From Haloarcula halophila (lineage in GTDB: Archaea > Halobacteriota > Halobacteria > Halobacteriales > Haloarculaceae), in contig NZ_CP119559.1 of assembly GCF_029278565.1 (NCBI RefSeq), forward strand, positions 620,001 through 684,000: a stretch of 64,000 nt of DNA. Reading direction: 5' to 3'. Both the position numbers and the translations under genes were made by a program. Shown piece by piece: positions 26,114 to 34,747 of this stretch. The notes under the pieces were generated by a model. It was not told where the DNA came from and searched no databases. It saw only the letters and a list, made by a program, of their open reading frames with translations. Numbering within the stretch: position 1 is the first letter of the stretch; each line of letters begins with the position of its first letter.

Positions 26114-26580
26114 TGGTTCCGCGGCTCCCGTCGTAGGTTTCCCCCTCGTAATTTCTTCAAACCGCCAACGGACACGACGATAGCGGGCTAGAACTCGTAA
26201 GCAGTGACTGGCGGCTGAAGCAGTCTCTGTGGAGTGTGCTCCGACAATTACCACACACCGAACCGACTCACACAACGACCAGGAGGCTCAGCCGTGCTAT
26301 ACGAGTAATACGTGTGTCGCCCGGAACACTAACGTCCGGCATCATCCTGGGCGGCGTGCCAGGTCAGCCGGCAAACCCTCGTGCCGGGCGGGTCGTCCAC
26401 TGGACGACCAGTTGCGCGAGCGGCGTCAGCCGCGAGCGCGGGAGACGCAGAAAGCGTCTCCGAACTGCAACTGTCGCGCGCCCGGGTTCTCCGGACCTTC
26501 ATCGTCCCGAAGACGGGCCTCCGCCGGGGATTGAAGGCGCGCACTCGTCCTAACAGATAGGCGTACCTAAGCGTTCGCCC
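26114..26580. other. 467-base noncoding region with dense hairpins
   Basis: No protein gene is convincing here. The right part (about 26330-26560) is packed with inverted repeats, described separately as a putative structured RNA. The left part (26114-26330) is AT-richer and has promoter-like elements such as gctatacgag near 26295. No tRNA, SRP RNA or RNase P RNA signature was found. Confidence 0.4.
26392..26473 (+). ncRNA. Putative structured RNA or repeat element with nested perfect hairpins
   Basis: Perfect stems are GGTCGTCC/GGACGACC (26392-26399 with 26403-26410), GCGGC/GCCGC (26421-26425 with 26430-26434) and GGAGACGC/GCGTCTCC (26442-26449 with 26455-26462). An outer helix AGTTGC/GCAACT (26411-26416 with 26468-26473) encloses the last two as a three-way junction. 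The strand shown is arbitrary because the stems are symmetric. Whether it is transcribed, or is a dispersed genomic repeat, cannot be told from one copy. Confidence 0.35.
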
Positions 26581-27939
26581 TCAGACCGTGTAGTCGTCCT
26601 CGTGCAACTGGGCGTAGCGGCTGCCCCGGTAGCCGAACTTCCCCCACTTGTAGCGGGCGACCAGTTCGACGCCGTGGAGTCCGCCACGCAGTGCCGCGTC
26701 GGCCTTGATCCCCCGAACGTCCTGCAGGGCAGTTGCGGTCTCGAACGCGCGGTCCCAGTCGCTCGGCCCCCAGTCACGGACGAGATCCGCGAAGGTGACG
26801 TTCCGTCGGATCTCGTCGTCGAGGGCGGCCTGCCACTCGTCGTTGTACCGTTCCAGGCTGTCCTGTGCGGCCAGTCGACCGGCGATCTTCCCCGTTCGGA
26901 CGGCGACGTGGTCCCCGCCCTCGTGGAAGGCCGAGGTCCCCCCCATCGCACCGCCAGTGACGGCGATTCCGGCCCCGACCGGGGACTCGATCGGTCGCGT
27001 CGAGGAGATCGGATAGGTCTCGGTGCCGCCGGACTTCCCGCGGTCCTCGACGAGCGGGAAGTCCGCGAGTTCGTAGTCGGGGAACTGCCGGCGAAGCAGT
27101 CGGCGGATGTACTCGTTGCCCCGCGGGATTCCCTCGTCGCTCTCTTCGAGCAGGTCCCACTCGGCGACGTCGTAGTCGTCGATATCGAGCCCGATCGGCA
27201 TCGTCAGCCCGATCCGAGCGACCGGGGGGTCGTTGGGGAAGATCCACGGATAGGCCGTGTGGCCGGGCATGATCCCCCACCAGAACTCGATGTGATCGGG
27301 ATCGAACAGTTCCTCGGGCATCCGGCGGTGTTCCTGGTAGGCGATGTGGTTGGCCGTCGTCGACGGCAGGACGTCGCTCATCTGCTGGCCCGCCGGGAGG
27401 AACTGATCGAGGACTCCCCCCGTGACCGTCCGCTGTGGTCCGTCCGCGAGGACGACGTAGTCGGCGCTGAGATCGTCGCCGTCGGCCAGCCGGAGGGTGT
27501 GTCGGGGGTCGCCGTGGACGTCGGTCTCGACAGAGCGGACGCTGACGCCGACGCGATAGTCGGCACCTGCCGCCGTGGCCCGCTCCCGGAGCCAGTCGTC
27601 GAACCGGGCGCGGTGGAAGGTGAGGCCGAATCCGTCGTAACTGGCGTCGATGCCCGTCTCTGTCATGACGAGGTCGTTGTTCGGGCCGTAGAACTTCGCC
27701 CCGTCGAGTTCGCTGAGGATGACGTGATCGGGAATCTCGTCGACGGAGAACTCCATGAGGTCGATCCAGTAGTCCAACAGCCCGGCCGCGTCCGTCGAGT
27801 CCGGCCCCGTCCGGTCGCGGTCGGCCCTGGGTACCCCCTTCTCCAGGACCACCGCGTCCGCGCCGTGGTCGGCGGCGGCCGCTGCCGCCGAGGAACCGGC
27901 AGGTCCACCCCCGACGATAGCGACATCTACGTGTTCCAT
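26581..27939 (-). CDS. FAD-dependent oxidoreductase of the geranylgeranyl reductase family
   Basis: A 452-residue flavoprotein. The N-terminal dinucleotide motif VAIVGGGPAGSSAA (about 6-19) is followed by VVLEKG, a FHRARFDDWL substrate-proximal segment and ADYVVLADGP. The FAD-binding AVTGGAMGGTSAFHEGGDHVAVRTGKIAG region lies at about 345-375. Relatives reduce isoprenoid chains of archaeal lipids or menaquinone. The usual PxxYxWxFP motif appears as AYPWIFP, which supports this family. The exact substrate is uncertain; it may be a second GGR paralogue rather than the main lipid enzyme. Confidence 0.82.
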   Translation of the reverse strand: MEHVDVAIVGGGPAGSSAAAAAADHGADAVVLEKGVPRADRDRTGPDSTDAAGLLDYWIDLMEFSVDEIPDHVILSELDGAKFYGPNNDLVMTETGIDASYDGFGLTFHRARFDDWLRERATAAGADYRVGVSVRSVETDVHGDPRHTLRLADGDDLSADYVVLADGPQRTVTGGVLDQFLPAGQQMSDVLPSTTANHIAYQEHRRMPEELFDPDHIEFWWGIMPGHTAYPWIFPNDPPVARIGLTMPIGLDIDDYDVAEWDLLEESDEGIPRGNEYIRRLLRRQFPDYELADFPLVEDRGKSGGTETYPISSTRPIESPVGAGIAVTGGAMGGTSAFHEGGDHVAVRTGKIAGRLAAQDSLERYNDEWQAALDDEIRRNVTFADLVRDWGPSDWDRAFETATALQDVRGIKADAALRGGLHGVELVARYKWGKFGYRGSRYAQLHEDDYTV

Positions 27940-27971
27940 ACCGACTACGGTGCCACCCGGGCGGCTAAAAC

Positions 27972-28583
27972 CTACTGTCTCGCAGCCGACGACTGGGAGG
28001 GATCCGACTCCGGTCCCGTCAGGGTGGCCTCGAACGTCGTCTGCCAGCTCTCGACGTTGGTTGCTCGGTCGAGCGCGTCGTCGACGGCCGAGCGTTTCTC
28101 CCGGAGCCGGGAGAGCAAGCGCGCGTACTCCCCACAGTCGTCGAGTCGGGCCTGATCGACGGCGGATTCGAGTGTCGCCGCCCGGGAGGCCAGTGCAAAC
28201 AGTTCCTGGAGTTCCGACTGGAACTGTGTGACGACGCCGACGCGTTCGACGGCACTCAGCACCGCGTCCCGATCGACTGGTTTGGTGAGGTACTCGTCGA
28301 CCGGAATATCGAGTAGATCCACGTCGGGTTCGACGCCACTGATCATCAGGACTGCGGGCTCAAACGGCCCGGCCGCGACGTTCCGCGCCACCGTCTCGCC
28401 GTTCGACCCCGGCATCTCCCGATCGAGCACGAGGACATCGACCGTCTCGTCGAGCCGATCCAGAGCGGTGTCACCGTCGGCAACGGTGACTACGTCGTAG
28501 CTCTCCCCCAACCAGAGCCGGTAACACTCACGGAGATCGGGGTCGTCATCGGCGACCATGACACGCCCCACAGTATCGCTCAT
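27972..28583 (-). CDS. HalX-domain response regulator
   Basis: A 203-residue haloarchaeal regulator. Residues 7-120 form a receiver domain with the acidic pair ADDD, phospho-acceptor Asp in VLVLDREMPGSNG (about residue 54), a Ser in MISG and Lys in LTKPV. The C-terminal part (about 135-185, ATLESAVDQA...YARLLSRLREKRSAVDDAL) is a HalX helical domain. No DNA-binding domain is visible. A cognate kinase is not adjacent. Confidence 0.88.
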   Translation of the reverse strand: MSDTVGRVMVADDDPDLRECYRLWLGESYDVVTVADGDTALDRLDETVDVLVLDREMPGSNGETVARNVAAGPFEPAVLMISGVEPDVDLLDIPVDEYLTKPVDRDAVLSAVERVGVVTQFQSELQELFALASRAATLESAVDQARLDDCGEYARLLSRLREKRSAVDDALDRATNVESWQTTFEATLTGPESDPSQSSAARQ

Positions 28584-28773
28584 TCGTATTCATCTCTCGA
28601 TCCGGGATCTGATATACACCCCCGACTGTTGAGACCGTTTACGACCGTTTAATACCGACAAACCGGACGTTAAAACCATTGAAACCGCCAGTCTGGATAG
28701 TCAGTTTCGTTCGTCGACAGGGTTTTGCCGGAGCCGTTTGCAGCCAACGCATGCGCTCCCAGGGTGAGATTCG
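28584..28773. other. Divergent promoter region between the HalX regulator and hydroxyacid dehydrogenase
   Basis: 190 bases with an unusual run of related AT-rich words (gtttacgacc, gtttaatacc, gttaaaacc, attgaaacc) between 28640 and 28690. They could be several promoters or regulator half-sites. No RNA gene or ORF was recognised. Confidence 0.4.
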
Positions 28774-29730
28774 ATGACGGAGATTCTGGTATTACGCCAC
28801 AAGATCCACGGGATGGTCGCCGACCGATACGCCGACGCGCTCAGGGAACGGCTCCCCGACACACCAGTTCGGTTGGCCCGGACTCCCGACCAGGAACGGG
28901 ACCTCGTGACCGACGCGACCGTCGTCACCGGGAGTTCGTTCGCGCCGGCGCTGTTCGATCACGCCGAGGACCTCGAACTGTTCGCCAGCACCTACGCCGG
29001 CTACGACCATCTCCCGCTGTCGGAGTTCCGCGACAACGGCATCGCGCTGACGACCGCCTCCGGCGTCCACGGCCCGAACATCGCCGAGTACGTCCTGGGT
29101 GCCTGGCTCTCGATGGCGCGCGGGTTCCTCACCGCCCGACGACAGCAGCGTGACCGTGTCTGGCAGTCGTTCCAGGCCGACGATTTCGCGGGCAGTCGGG
29201 TCTGTGTCGTCGGGATGGGTGCGATCGGAACGGCGGTGCTGGACCGACTGGACGGGTTCGATATCGAGACCGTCGGGGTGCGACACAGTCCGGAGAAGGG
29301 CGGCCCGGCCGACGAGGTGTACGGCTACGACGACCTCCACACCGCGCTGGCGGACGCCCGCTACGTCGCACTGGCCTGCCCACTGACAGAAGAGACAAAC
29401 GGACTGCTCGACGCCGACGTGTTCAGGACGCTGCACGCCGAGACCGTGCTGGTCAACGTCGCCCGCGGTCCGGTCGTCGAGACCGACGCGCTGGTCTCGG
29501 CGCTCCGTCGGAACCACATCGGCGGTGCCGTCCTGGACGTGACCGACCCGGAACCGCTCCCCGAGGACCATCCGCTGTGGAACTTCGAGAACGTCCTGAT
29601 AACACCACACAACGCCGGACACACGCCATCGTACTACGATCGACTAGCCGATATCGTCGCCGAAAACGTCGAACGAGCCCGTGAAACCGGGTCCTGGGAC
29701 GGGCTCCGAAACCAGATCGATCTGCACTGA
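28774..29730 (+). CDS. D-2-hydroxyacid dehydrogenase
   Basis: A 318-residue NAD(P)-linked dehydrogenase of the phosphoglycerate dehydrogenase/glyoxylate reductase type. The Rossmann motif VVGMGAIGTAVL starts near residue 145. The catalytic Arg lies in NVARGPVVETDAL, the Glu in DVTDPEPLPEDHPL and the His in ITPHNAGHT. There is no ACT domain, so it is not a serA-type full enzyme. In haloarchaea such enzymes reduce 2-keto acids. The ATG at 28774 follows a GTGAGATTCG sequence. Confidence 0.88.
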   Translation: MTEILVLRHKIHGMVADRYADALRERLPDTPVRLARTPDQERDLVTDATVVTGSSFAPALFDHAEDLELFASTYAGYDHLPLSEFRDNGIALTTASGVHGPNIAEYVLGAWLSMARGFLTARRQQRDRVWQSFQADDFAGSRVCVVGMGAIGTAVLDRLDGFDIETVGVRHSPEKGGPADEVYGYDDLHTALADARYVALACPLTEETNGLLDADVFRTLHAETVLVNVARGPVVETDALVSALRRNHIGGAVLDVTDPEPLPEDHPLWNFENVLITPHNAGHTPSYYDRLADIVAENVERARETGSWDGLRNQIDLH

Positions 29731-29731
29731 C

Positions 29732-30193
29732 TCACTCGACGAGGATGTGCGCCGGCAGGTCGTCCCGGATAATCGTCTCGCAGTACTCACACCGGACACC
29801 GTCGTCGGTGACGGCAAAGCGTGAGTCGACAGGTTCGTCCTTCGTCGAGATGCAATTGTGGTTCGGACATTCGAGGACGCCCTCGACGACTTCCGGGCGT
29901 TCGACGCGGTGTTTCTCGACGACGTCGTACTCCCGGACGATGTTGATCGAGGCTGCCGGGGCGATCAACGAGAGGACGTCGACCTCGGCCTGGGAGAGTT
30001 CGCGCCCTTCGACTTTCACGATGTCTTTCTTGCCCAGGCGGTCCGAGGGGACGTTCATCGCCACGGAGAGTGCGTCGCCGCTCCCGTCGATCCCCAGGAT
30101 CGCAAGCACGTTCAGCGCCTGGCCGCCAGTGATGTGATCGATGACGGTGCCGTTCTTGATCTTCGAGACGCGGAGTTGCTGGTCGTCGGTCAT
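29732..30193 (-). CDS. pyrI: Aspartate carbamoyltransferase regulatory subunit
   Basis: A 153-residue zinc-containing regulatory chain of ATCase that binds nucleotide effectors. The N-terminal allosteric domain ([26 protein letters not shown]) is followed by the zinc domain with four cysteines arranged CPNHNC and CEYC. The ATG overlaps the pyrB stop by 4 bases (ATGA), giving coupled synthesis of the two chains. It is convergent with the dehydrogenase with a one-base gap. Confidence 0.97.
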   Translation of the reverse strand: MTDDQQLRVSKIKNGTVIDHITGGQALNVLAILGIDGSGDALSVAMNVPSDRLGKKDIVKVEGRELSQAEVDVLSLIAPAASINIVREYDVVEKHRVERPEVVEGVLECPNHNCISTKDEPVDSRFAVTDDGVRCEYCETIIRDDLPAHILVE

Positions 30194-31107
30194 CGTGGTT
30201 CACCTCCGAGTATCAGATCGAGCAGTGCCATCCGGACCGGAACGCCGTTGTGGGCCTGCTCGAAGTACTTCGCGTGGTCCGTCTGATCGATCTCGTGGGC
30301 GATCTCGTCGACGCGGGGGAGGGGATGCATCACCGTGAGATCGTCCTTCGCAACGTCGAGTGTCTCCCCGTCGATCTGGTACTGGCCGGCTACCTCGCGG
30401 TACTCGCTCTCGTCGGGGAACCGCTCGCGCTGGATTCGGGTCACGTACAGCACGTCGAGTGCTGGGAGGATCTCGTCGAGGTCGGTATGTTCCCGGACGC
30501 CTGCTCCCTGTTCGTGGAGGTCGTACCGGACCGACCGGGGCAGTTGCAGTGACTCGGGGCTGATGAAATGTTGGTGGGCGTCGACCGTCGTCAGCGCGTG
30601 AGCCAGTGAGTGGACTGTCCGTCCGTACTTCAGATCACCCATAATCCCGATCGTGAGGTCGTCGAACCCGGCGTTCTCTCGGATCGTATAGAGGTCGAGC
30701 AGCGTCTGTGTCGGGTGCTGGCCGGCCCCGTCGCCCGCGTTGACAAGCGGCACGTCGACGAACTCGCTGGCCATCTTCGCCGATCCCTCCATCGGGTGGC
30801 GGAGGACGAGCGCGTCCGCGTAGCCCTCGACGACCCGGACCGTATCGGCCAGCGACTCCCCTTTCTTGACACTGGATGATTCGACCGACCCCATGTCGAC
30901 GATGTCGCCACCCAGACGCTTCATCGCCGTCGCGAAGCTCATCTTCGTGCGCGTGCTGGGCTCGAAGAAGAGCAGTCCCAACAGCGTGTCGCTGTGCCGG
31001 TCGGCGAAGGCAGCCGGGTCCTCCGCGATCGTAGCGGCGTGATCGAGCACCTCCTCGATATCGGCCCGTGAGAGTTGTTTGGCGCTGATGATGTGGTCGT
31101 GCCGCAT
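30190..31107 (-). CDS. pyrB: Aspartate carbamoyltransferase catalytic subunit
   Basis: First committed step of pyrimidine synthesis: carbamoyl phosphate plus aspartate. From ATG 31107 ([14 protein letters not shown]) the chain has 305 residues, the standard size. It shows the carbamoyl-phosphate loop [12 protein letters not shown], the 80s-loop [19 protein letters not shown], the [16 protein letters not shown] segment and HPLPRVDEI. Longer in-frame starts upstream run through the region antisense to the next gene and are rejected. Confidence 0.97.
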   Translation of the reverse strand: MRHDHIISAKQLSRADIEEVLDHAATIAEDPAAFADRHSDTLLGLLFFEPSTRTKMSFATAMKRLGGDIVDMGSVESSSVKKGESLADTVRVVEGYADALVLRHPMEGSAKMASEFVDVPLVNAGDGAGQHPTQTLLDLYTIRENAGFDDLTIGIMGDLKYGRTVHSLAHALTTVDAHQHFISPESLQLPRSVRYDLHEQGAGVREHTDLDEILPALDVLYVTRIQRERFPDESEYREVAGQYQIDGETLDVAKDDLTVMHPLPRVDEIAHEIDQTDHAKYFEQAHNGVPVRMALLDLILGGEPR

Positions 31108-31189
31108 CGTACTCGGAAGGGCGCCCCCGACGCTCTTGAATCTCCCGACACGGCGAAGGTTGAAATCGGGTGCCGAAGGGAACGCCGGT

Positions 31190-31816
31190 ATGCTCGCTAT
31201 CGCAGGCGGGAAAGGTGGCTGTGGGAAGACGACGAGTGCGCTCGGGATCGCCAGCGCGCTGGGCGCTCGCGGCCACCGGCCGCTCGTCGTCGACGCGGAC
31301 AGACAGATGCCCGATATCCACCACCGCGTCGGGATCGATCGGACCCCGGGAATCGAACGACTCCGTCGGACCGGACTCTCACCGCTCACCCGCCGATCGG
31401 ATCGGTTCCCACGTCTCGACGTGCTCCCGTGTGGTACCGCCGATCGGTCGACGCTCGCGAGCGCCCTCGAACAACTTCGGGGACGTGACCGACCGGTTCT
31501 GGTCGATTGTCCCGCCGGCGCCGGTCCCGACGCTGCCGTCCCGCTTCGCCGCGCCGACCGGAGTGTCGTCGTGGCGACACCGACCGAACAGAGCCTCCGA
31601 GACGCCGCTAAGACCGCGGCGATGGCCCGTGAACTCGATTCCCCTCCCTCGCTGGCCGTCCTCACCCGCAGCGACGGATCGACCCAACCGGGCGATCTCC
31701 TGGGGTGTCGGGACGTGGTACACGTCCCCGAGGTATCAGAACCTCCACTCGAAGCGAGGGGTGTCGCCGTTCGGTACGCAGCAGTCGCAAAACGCCTGGA
31801 TAAGCGGAATATTTAA
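31190..31816 (+). CDS. MinD/ParA-like P-loop ATPase
   Basis: A 208-residue SIMIBI-class ATPase. It begins [19 protein letters not shown], the deviant Walker A motif with signature Lys, and has DADRQMPD and [13 protein letters not shown] as switch/Walker B regions. It lacks the MinD C-terminal amphipathic helix in recognisable form. Haloarchaea carry several such paralogues for cell positioning or metallocluster assembly; the role here is unknown. It is divergent from pyrB and directly precedes the KaiC-like gene, whose promoter overlaps its stop codon. Confidence 0.82.
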   Translation: MLAIAGGKGGCGKTTSALGIASALGARGHRPLVVDADRQMPDIHHRVGIDRTPGIERLRRTGLSPLTRRSDRFPRLDVLPCGTADRSTLASALEQLRGRDRPVLVDCPAGAGPDAAVPLRRADRSVVVATPTEQSLRDAAKTAAMARELDSPPSLAVLTRSDGSTQPGDLLGCRDVVHVPEVSEPPLEARGVAVRYAAVAKRLDKRNI

Positions 31817-31817
31817 T
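31809..31817 (+). promoter_or_regulatory. TATA box of the KaiC-like gene, overlapping the MinD-like stop
   Basis: atatttaat covers the TAA stop of the upstream gene (31814-31816) and sits about 30 bases before the ATG at 31845. It gives the downstream gene an independent leaderless transcript. Confidence 0.6.
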
Positions 31818-31844
31818 CCCGTGTGTTCTGTACTCCTCACTGGT

Positions 31845-32474
31845 ATGGTGAACCGGTTACGGACGGGCATCGACGTCCTCGACAGGAAACTCGACGGCGG
31901 GATCCCCGCCGGGAGTATCGTCACCCTGTCCGCACACCCGGCGAGCCAGGCGGAGCTGTTCCTCTACGAACTCACCGCCACGCGCGGGACCCTGTGGCTC
32001 TCGCTGGACCGGACCGCCGAGTCCGTCGTCGCCAGCATCGAACAGACGCCCGCCAACACCGGCGACCCAACGGTCCGGCACATCTCCGGCGAGGCCCCGC
32101 TGGACAACGCGGGCAAACTCGTCTCGGCGCTGCCCGAGACCTCGAACCTGATCGTCGATCCGCTGGACGTCCTCGAATCCCAGGAGCCACACTCCCGCTT
32201 TCGCGCGTTCATGAACGACCTCCAGAACCACATCGTCAACACGAACAGTCTGGGCATCCTCCACTGTCTCAACGGCCGGGACGTCCCGCCGCTGCGTGAC
32301 ACCACCGAGCACTTCGCCGACGTCGTCTTCCAACTCAACACCCAGATCGAGGGCGACGAGATCGCCAACCGGCTGGCGATCCCGAAGTTCCGTGGCGGCC
32401 GTGCGCCCAACGACGTGATCAAACTCGACCTCGTCGAGGAGGTCAGCATCGACACCTCCCGGGATATCGCCTGA
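31845..32474 (+). CDS. RecA/KaiC-like protein with degenerate Walker A
   Basis: A 209-residue protein aligned in layout with RadA/KaiC-type ATPases: the start LRTGIDVLDRKLDGGIPAGSIVTLSA, Walker B-like NLIVDPLDVLE, and a late RGGRAPNDVIKLDLVEE strand. The P-loop, expected after GSIVTLS, reads AHPASQAELF, without the Gly-Lys-Thr/Ser needed to bind phosphate. It is therefore probably not an ATPase but a scaffold or regulatory relative, a type common in haloarchaea. Its neighbour is a MinD-like ATPase. Confidence 0.75.
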   Translation: MVNRLRTGIDVLDRKLDGGIPAGSIVTLSAHPASQAELFLYELTATRGTLWLSLDRTAESVVASIEQTPANTGDPTVRHISGEAPLDNAGKLVSALPETSNLIVDPLDVLESQEPHSRFRAFMNDLQNHIVNTNSLGILHCLNGRDVPPLRDTTEHFADVVFQLNTQIEGDEIANRLAIPKFRGGRAPNDVIKLDLVEEVSIDTSRDIA

Positions 32475-32716
32475 CTAAACTTTTTCCGCTCGGGTTCGCT
32501 GGCGCGAACCACTCGCGCAAAAACTTTAGAAGCCAAAAACGCCGGACGCTCGGCAGAGCCTCGCGTCCGGTGAACCGGCGGCTCCGCCGCCGGATGCTCT
32601 CCGCCATCCCTGCCCTTCCCCGGGTCGGCCGACGGAGCGGCCTCCCGGCCACGCAGTCTGTGGTGAGTGCGATACGCGTCGCTGATCGGTGAAAAACGCG
32701 AGAAGCGTGGTCGGCG
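32475..32716. other. Convergent intergenic region rich in perfect hairpins
   Basis: Three perfect hairpins lie within about 100 bases: GGTTCGC/GCGAACC (32493-32499 with 32504-32510), CCGGACGC/GCGTCCGG (32543-32550 with 32564-32571, with an inner GGC/GCC) and CCGGCGGC/GCCGCCGG (32576-32583 with 32587-32594). The stretches ctttttcc and caaaaacttt flank the first. They may be bidirectional terminators for the two converging genes, or a dispersed element. Confidence 0.5.
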
Positions 32717-33664
32717 TTACTCCTCCGCGCCGTCGATCTCGTCGACGATCTCCTCGGCGTCGACGTCGGCGTCTTCCAGCGCTTCTTCGAGGTCGGCACC
32801 GCCGGGGCCGCCGCCCATGCCGCCCATCATGCCGGGCATGCCCATGCCGCCGCCACCGATCTCCTCCTGGACAATGATGCGGTCGACGCCGAGTAGCTGG
32901 GTGAGCTGCTGGGCGATCTGCTGTTTGCCCATCATCCACTGCTGGTTCATCGTCAGCTGGGGCGTCGCCTCGATGTAGAGGGTGTCCTTCTCGACCTCGA
33001 CGGTCTCGTACTCGGGTTCGGACTCCTCGTCGTCCTCGTCGTCGCTCTCGACGAGCTGTTCCTCTTCGACCGTCTCGGTCTCGAACCAGAGGTCGAGCTC
33101 CATGTCCAGCATCATCTGGATGATGCCCTGGGCCTTCTCCTCGCGGTCGGTGACCTCGGCGACGATCTCGTACTCGTACTCGACGTCCTCGCCGGCCAGC
33201 GGGTGGTTGAAGTCGACGCGGGCGCGTCCGCCGATGATCGTCTCGACGTGGCCCTGCTCGTTCTCGATCTGGACGTGCGCGCCGGGGTAGCGGTCGTCCT
33301 CCGGGATCTTGTCCTTCGAGATCGTCCGGACCTGCTCTTCGTCGTACTCGCCGAAGGCGTCGGCGGCCGCGATCCTGACGGTGCCCTCGTCACCGACTTC
33401 CTTGCCGGTGATGTCTTCCTCGACGTCCGGGAAGATGTGGCCCTCACCCAGAACGATCGTGCGGGGGCCGAACTCCTGCTGTTCGGTGTCGACACCCTCG
33501 TCTTCGGCGACTTCCTCGTCGGTCGTGTCGACGAGCGAGCCGTCCTCGACGGTGCGTGCGGTGTAGGCGAGTTTGATGACGTCGCCATCCTGCAGGCCTG
33601 CCTCGGTTGCTTCGTCTGCTCCTTCCTCAACGTCGTCGGCGTCGGCCTCGGACTCGTTGCTCAT
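32717..33664 (-). CDS. FKBP-type peptidyl-prolyl isomerase (SlyD-like) with GGM-rich tail
   Basis: A 315-residue folding helper. After an acidic leader, the FKBP core (about 25-190) shows DVIKLAYTARTVEDGSLVDTT, the IVLGEGHIFPDVEE active-site segment, an inserted flap domain as in SlyD/long archaeal FKBP, and GGRARVDFNHPLAGEDVEYEYEI. A C-terminal extension follows (about 190-265), then a Gly/Met tail (GGGGMGMPGMMGGMGG near residue 273) and a last acidic helix. The tail resembles that of thermosomes. It probably binds unfolded protein. Confidence 0.9.
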   Translation of the reverse strand: MSNESEADADDVEEGADEATEAGLQDGDVIKLAYTARTVEDGSLVDTTDEEVAEDEGVDTEQQEFGPRTIVLGEGHIFPDVEEDITGKEVGDEGTVRIAAADAFGEYDEEQVRTISKDKIPEDDRYPGAHVQIENEQGHVETIIGGRARVDFNHPLAGEDVEYEYEIVAEVTDREEKAQGIIQMMLDMELDLWFETETVEEEQLVESDDEDDEESEPEYETVEVEKDTLYIEATPQLTMNQQWMMGKQQIAQQLTQLLGVDRIIVQEEIGGGGMGMPGMMGGMGGGPGGADLEEALEDADVDAEEIVDEIDGAEE

Positions 33665-33712
33665 ACCGTGTTCGACTGTCGTGGCACTCTTAAGAACAAC
33701 GTTTCCCGTCGG

Positions 33713-34747
33713 TCAGCCGGGGTAGTCGCTCTCCGCGAGGATGCGTTCGAGCTTCGATTGCTCGATATTTCGGCCGGAAACGGGGATCACGACCGTCTGA
33801 CCGGCGAGTTCCTCGCGCATCTGGAACGCGGCCGCGACGGCAGTGGCACAGGCACCCTCCAGCACGATGCGGTCCTCACAGAAGACGCGGGCGACGCCGT
33901 CCCTGATAGCGTCCTCGGAGACGAGCCGGAAGTCCGCGAGGTCCTCGCGCAGGACCTCCATCGTGAGCGCGAACGGGACCCGCGTCGCGACACCCTCGGC
34001 CATCGTCTCCATGCGCTCGTGGGCGGCGAGCGTGTCCTCCTGCCAGGCCCGATACATCGCGGGAGCCGCCTCCGACTGTGCGCCGATGATCTTCGCATCC
34101 GTCTCGGCTCCCACCGTGAGACAGTAGCCGGCGGCGGAGGAGCCGCCGCCGATGGGGCTGAACAGGTAGTCGATCTCGCCGAGTTCGTCGAGGATCTCCA
34201 GGCCGGCGGTCCCGACGCCGGCGAGCAGCTTCGGCTCGTTGCCCGAGTGGACGTAGCGGGCCTGGCGCTCGACGGCCAACTCCTCGATGTACTCCCGGGC
34301 GTCGTCGTAATCGTCACCGTGGCGGATCACCTCGGCGCCGAGTCGGCGCATCTCCCGGACCTTGTCGTCGTTTGCCGCTTCGGGGACGCCGATCGTGACC
34401 GGAACGTCGAACTCGCGGCCGGCCCAGGCGACGGACTGGCCGTGGTTTCCGGAGCTTGCGGCGACGAGGCCCCGGTCGCGGAACTCCTCGGGCAGCGTGG
34501 CGACGAGGTTGACACCCCCCCGTACTTTGAACGCCCCAGTCGGGAGCGTGTCCTCGCGCTTGAGATAGACATCCGCCTCCAGCGCCGCCGAGAGGGGTTC
34601 GCTACGGACCAGCGGTGTCGTCGGGAGGTACTCGCTGACGACTTCTCCGGCGGCTTCGACGTCAGCGGGCGTCGGCGGTGTGAGGTCATGATACGGGAAG
34701 ACGGTCGTCTCGTCGGGCGACTCTACGGGTTCGTACTGACCGTCCAT
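33713..34747 (-). CDS. Threonine/serine dehydratase (PLP-dependent)
   Basis: Deaminates threonine to 2-oxobutyrate, and possibly serine to pyruvate. The 344-residue protein has the PLP-lysine segment VYLKREDTLPTGAFKVRGG (about residue 70), substrate loop AASSGNHGQSVAWAG, and phosphate-binding SPIGGGSSAAGY. It lacks a C-terminal ACT regulatory domain, as in catabolic TdcB-type or short archaeal enzymes, so isoleucine feedback is not expected through this chain. It is divergent from the CYTH gene. Confidence 0.9.
   Translation of the reverse strand: MDGQYEPVESPDETTVFPYHDLTPPTPADVEAAGEVVSEYLPTTPLVRSEPLSAALEADVYLKREDTLPTGAFKVRGGVNLVATLPEEFRDRGLVAASSGNHGQSVAWAGREFDVPVTIGVPEAANDDKVREMRRLGAEVIRHGDDYDDAREYIEELAVERQARYVHSGNEPKLLAGVGTAGLEILDELGEIDYLFSPIGGGSSAAGYCLTVGAETDAKIIGAQSEAAPAMYRAWQEDTLAAHERMETMAEGVATRVPFALTMEVLREDLADFRLVSEDAIRDGVARVFCEDRIVLEGACATAVAAAFQMREELAGQTVVIPVSGRNIEQSKLERILAESDYPG

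Noticed and set aside
26527-26538. GGGGATTGAAGG, resembling the end of haloarchaeal CRISPR repeats
   Set aside because: Only one copy is present, with no spaced repeats and no cas genes nearby, so it is not a CRISPR array.
26329-26544. 71-codon minus-strand open frame in the hairpin region
   Set aside because: It overlaps strong inverted repeats and has Arg/Ala-rich composition and no start signals. It is better explained as translation of a structured element.
26114-26580. RNase P RNA or SRP RNA in the long gap
   Set aside because: The conserved GAGGAAAGUCC and ACAGAA (RNase P) or helix-8 GGAAGG/AGCA (SRP) motifs were not found on either strand.
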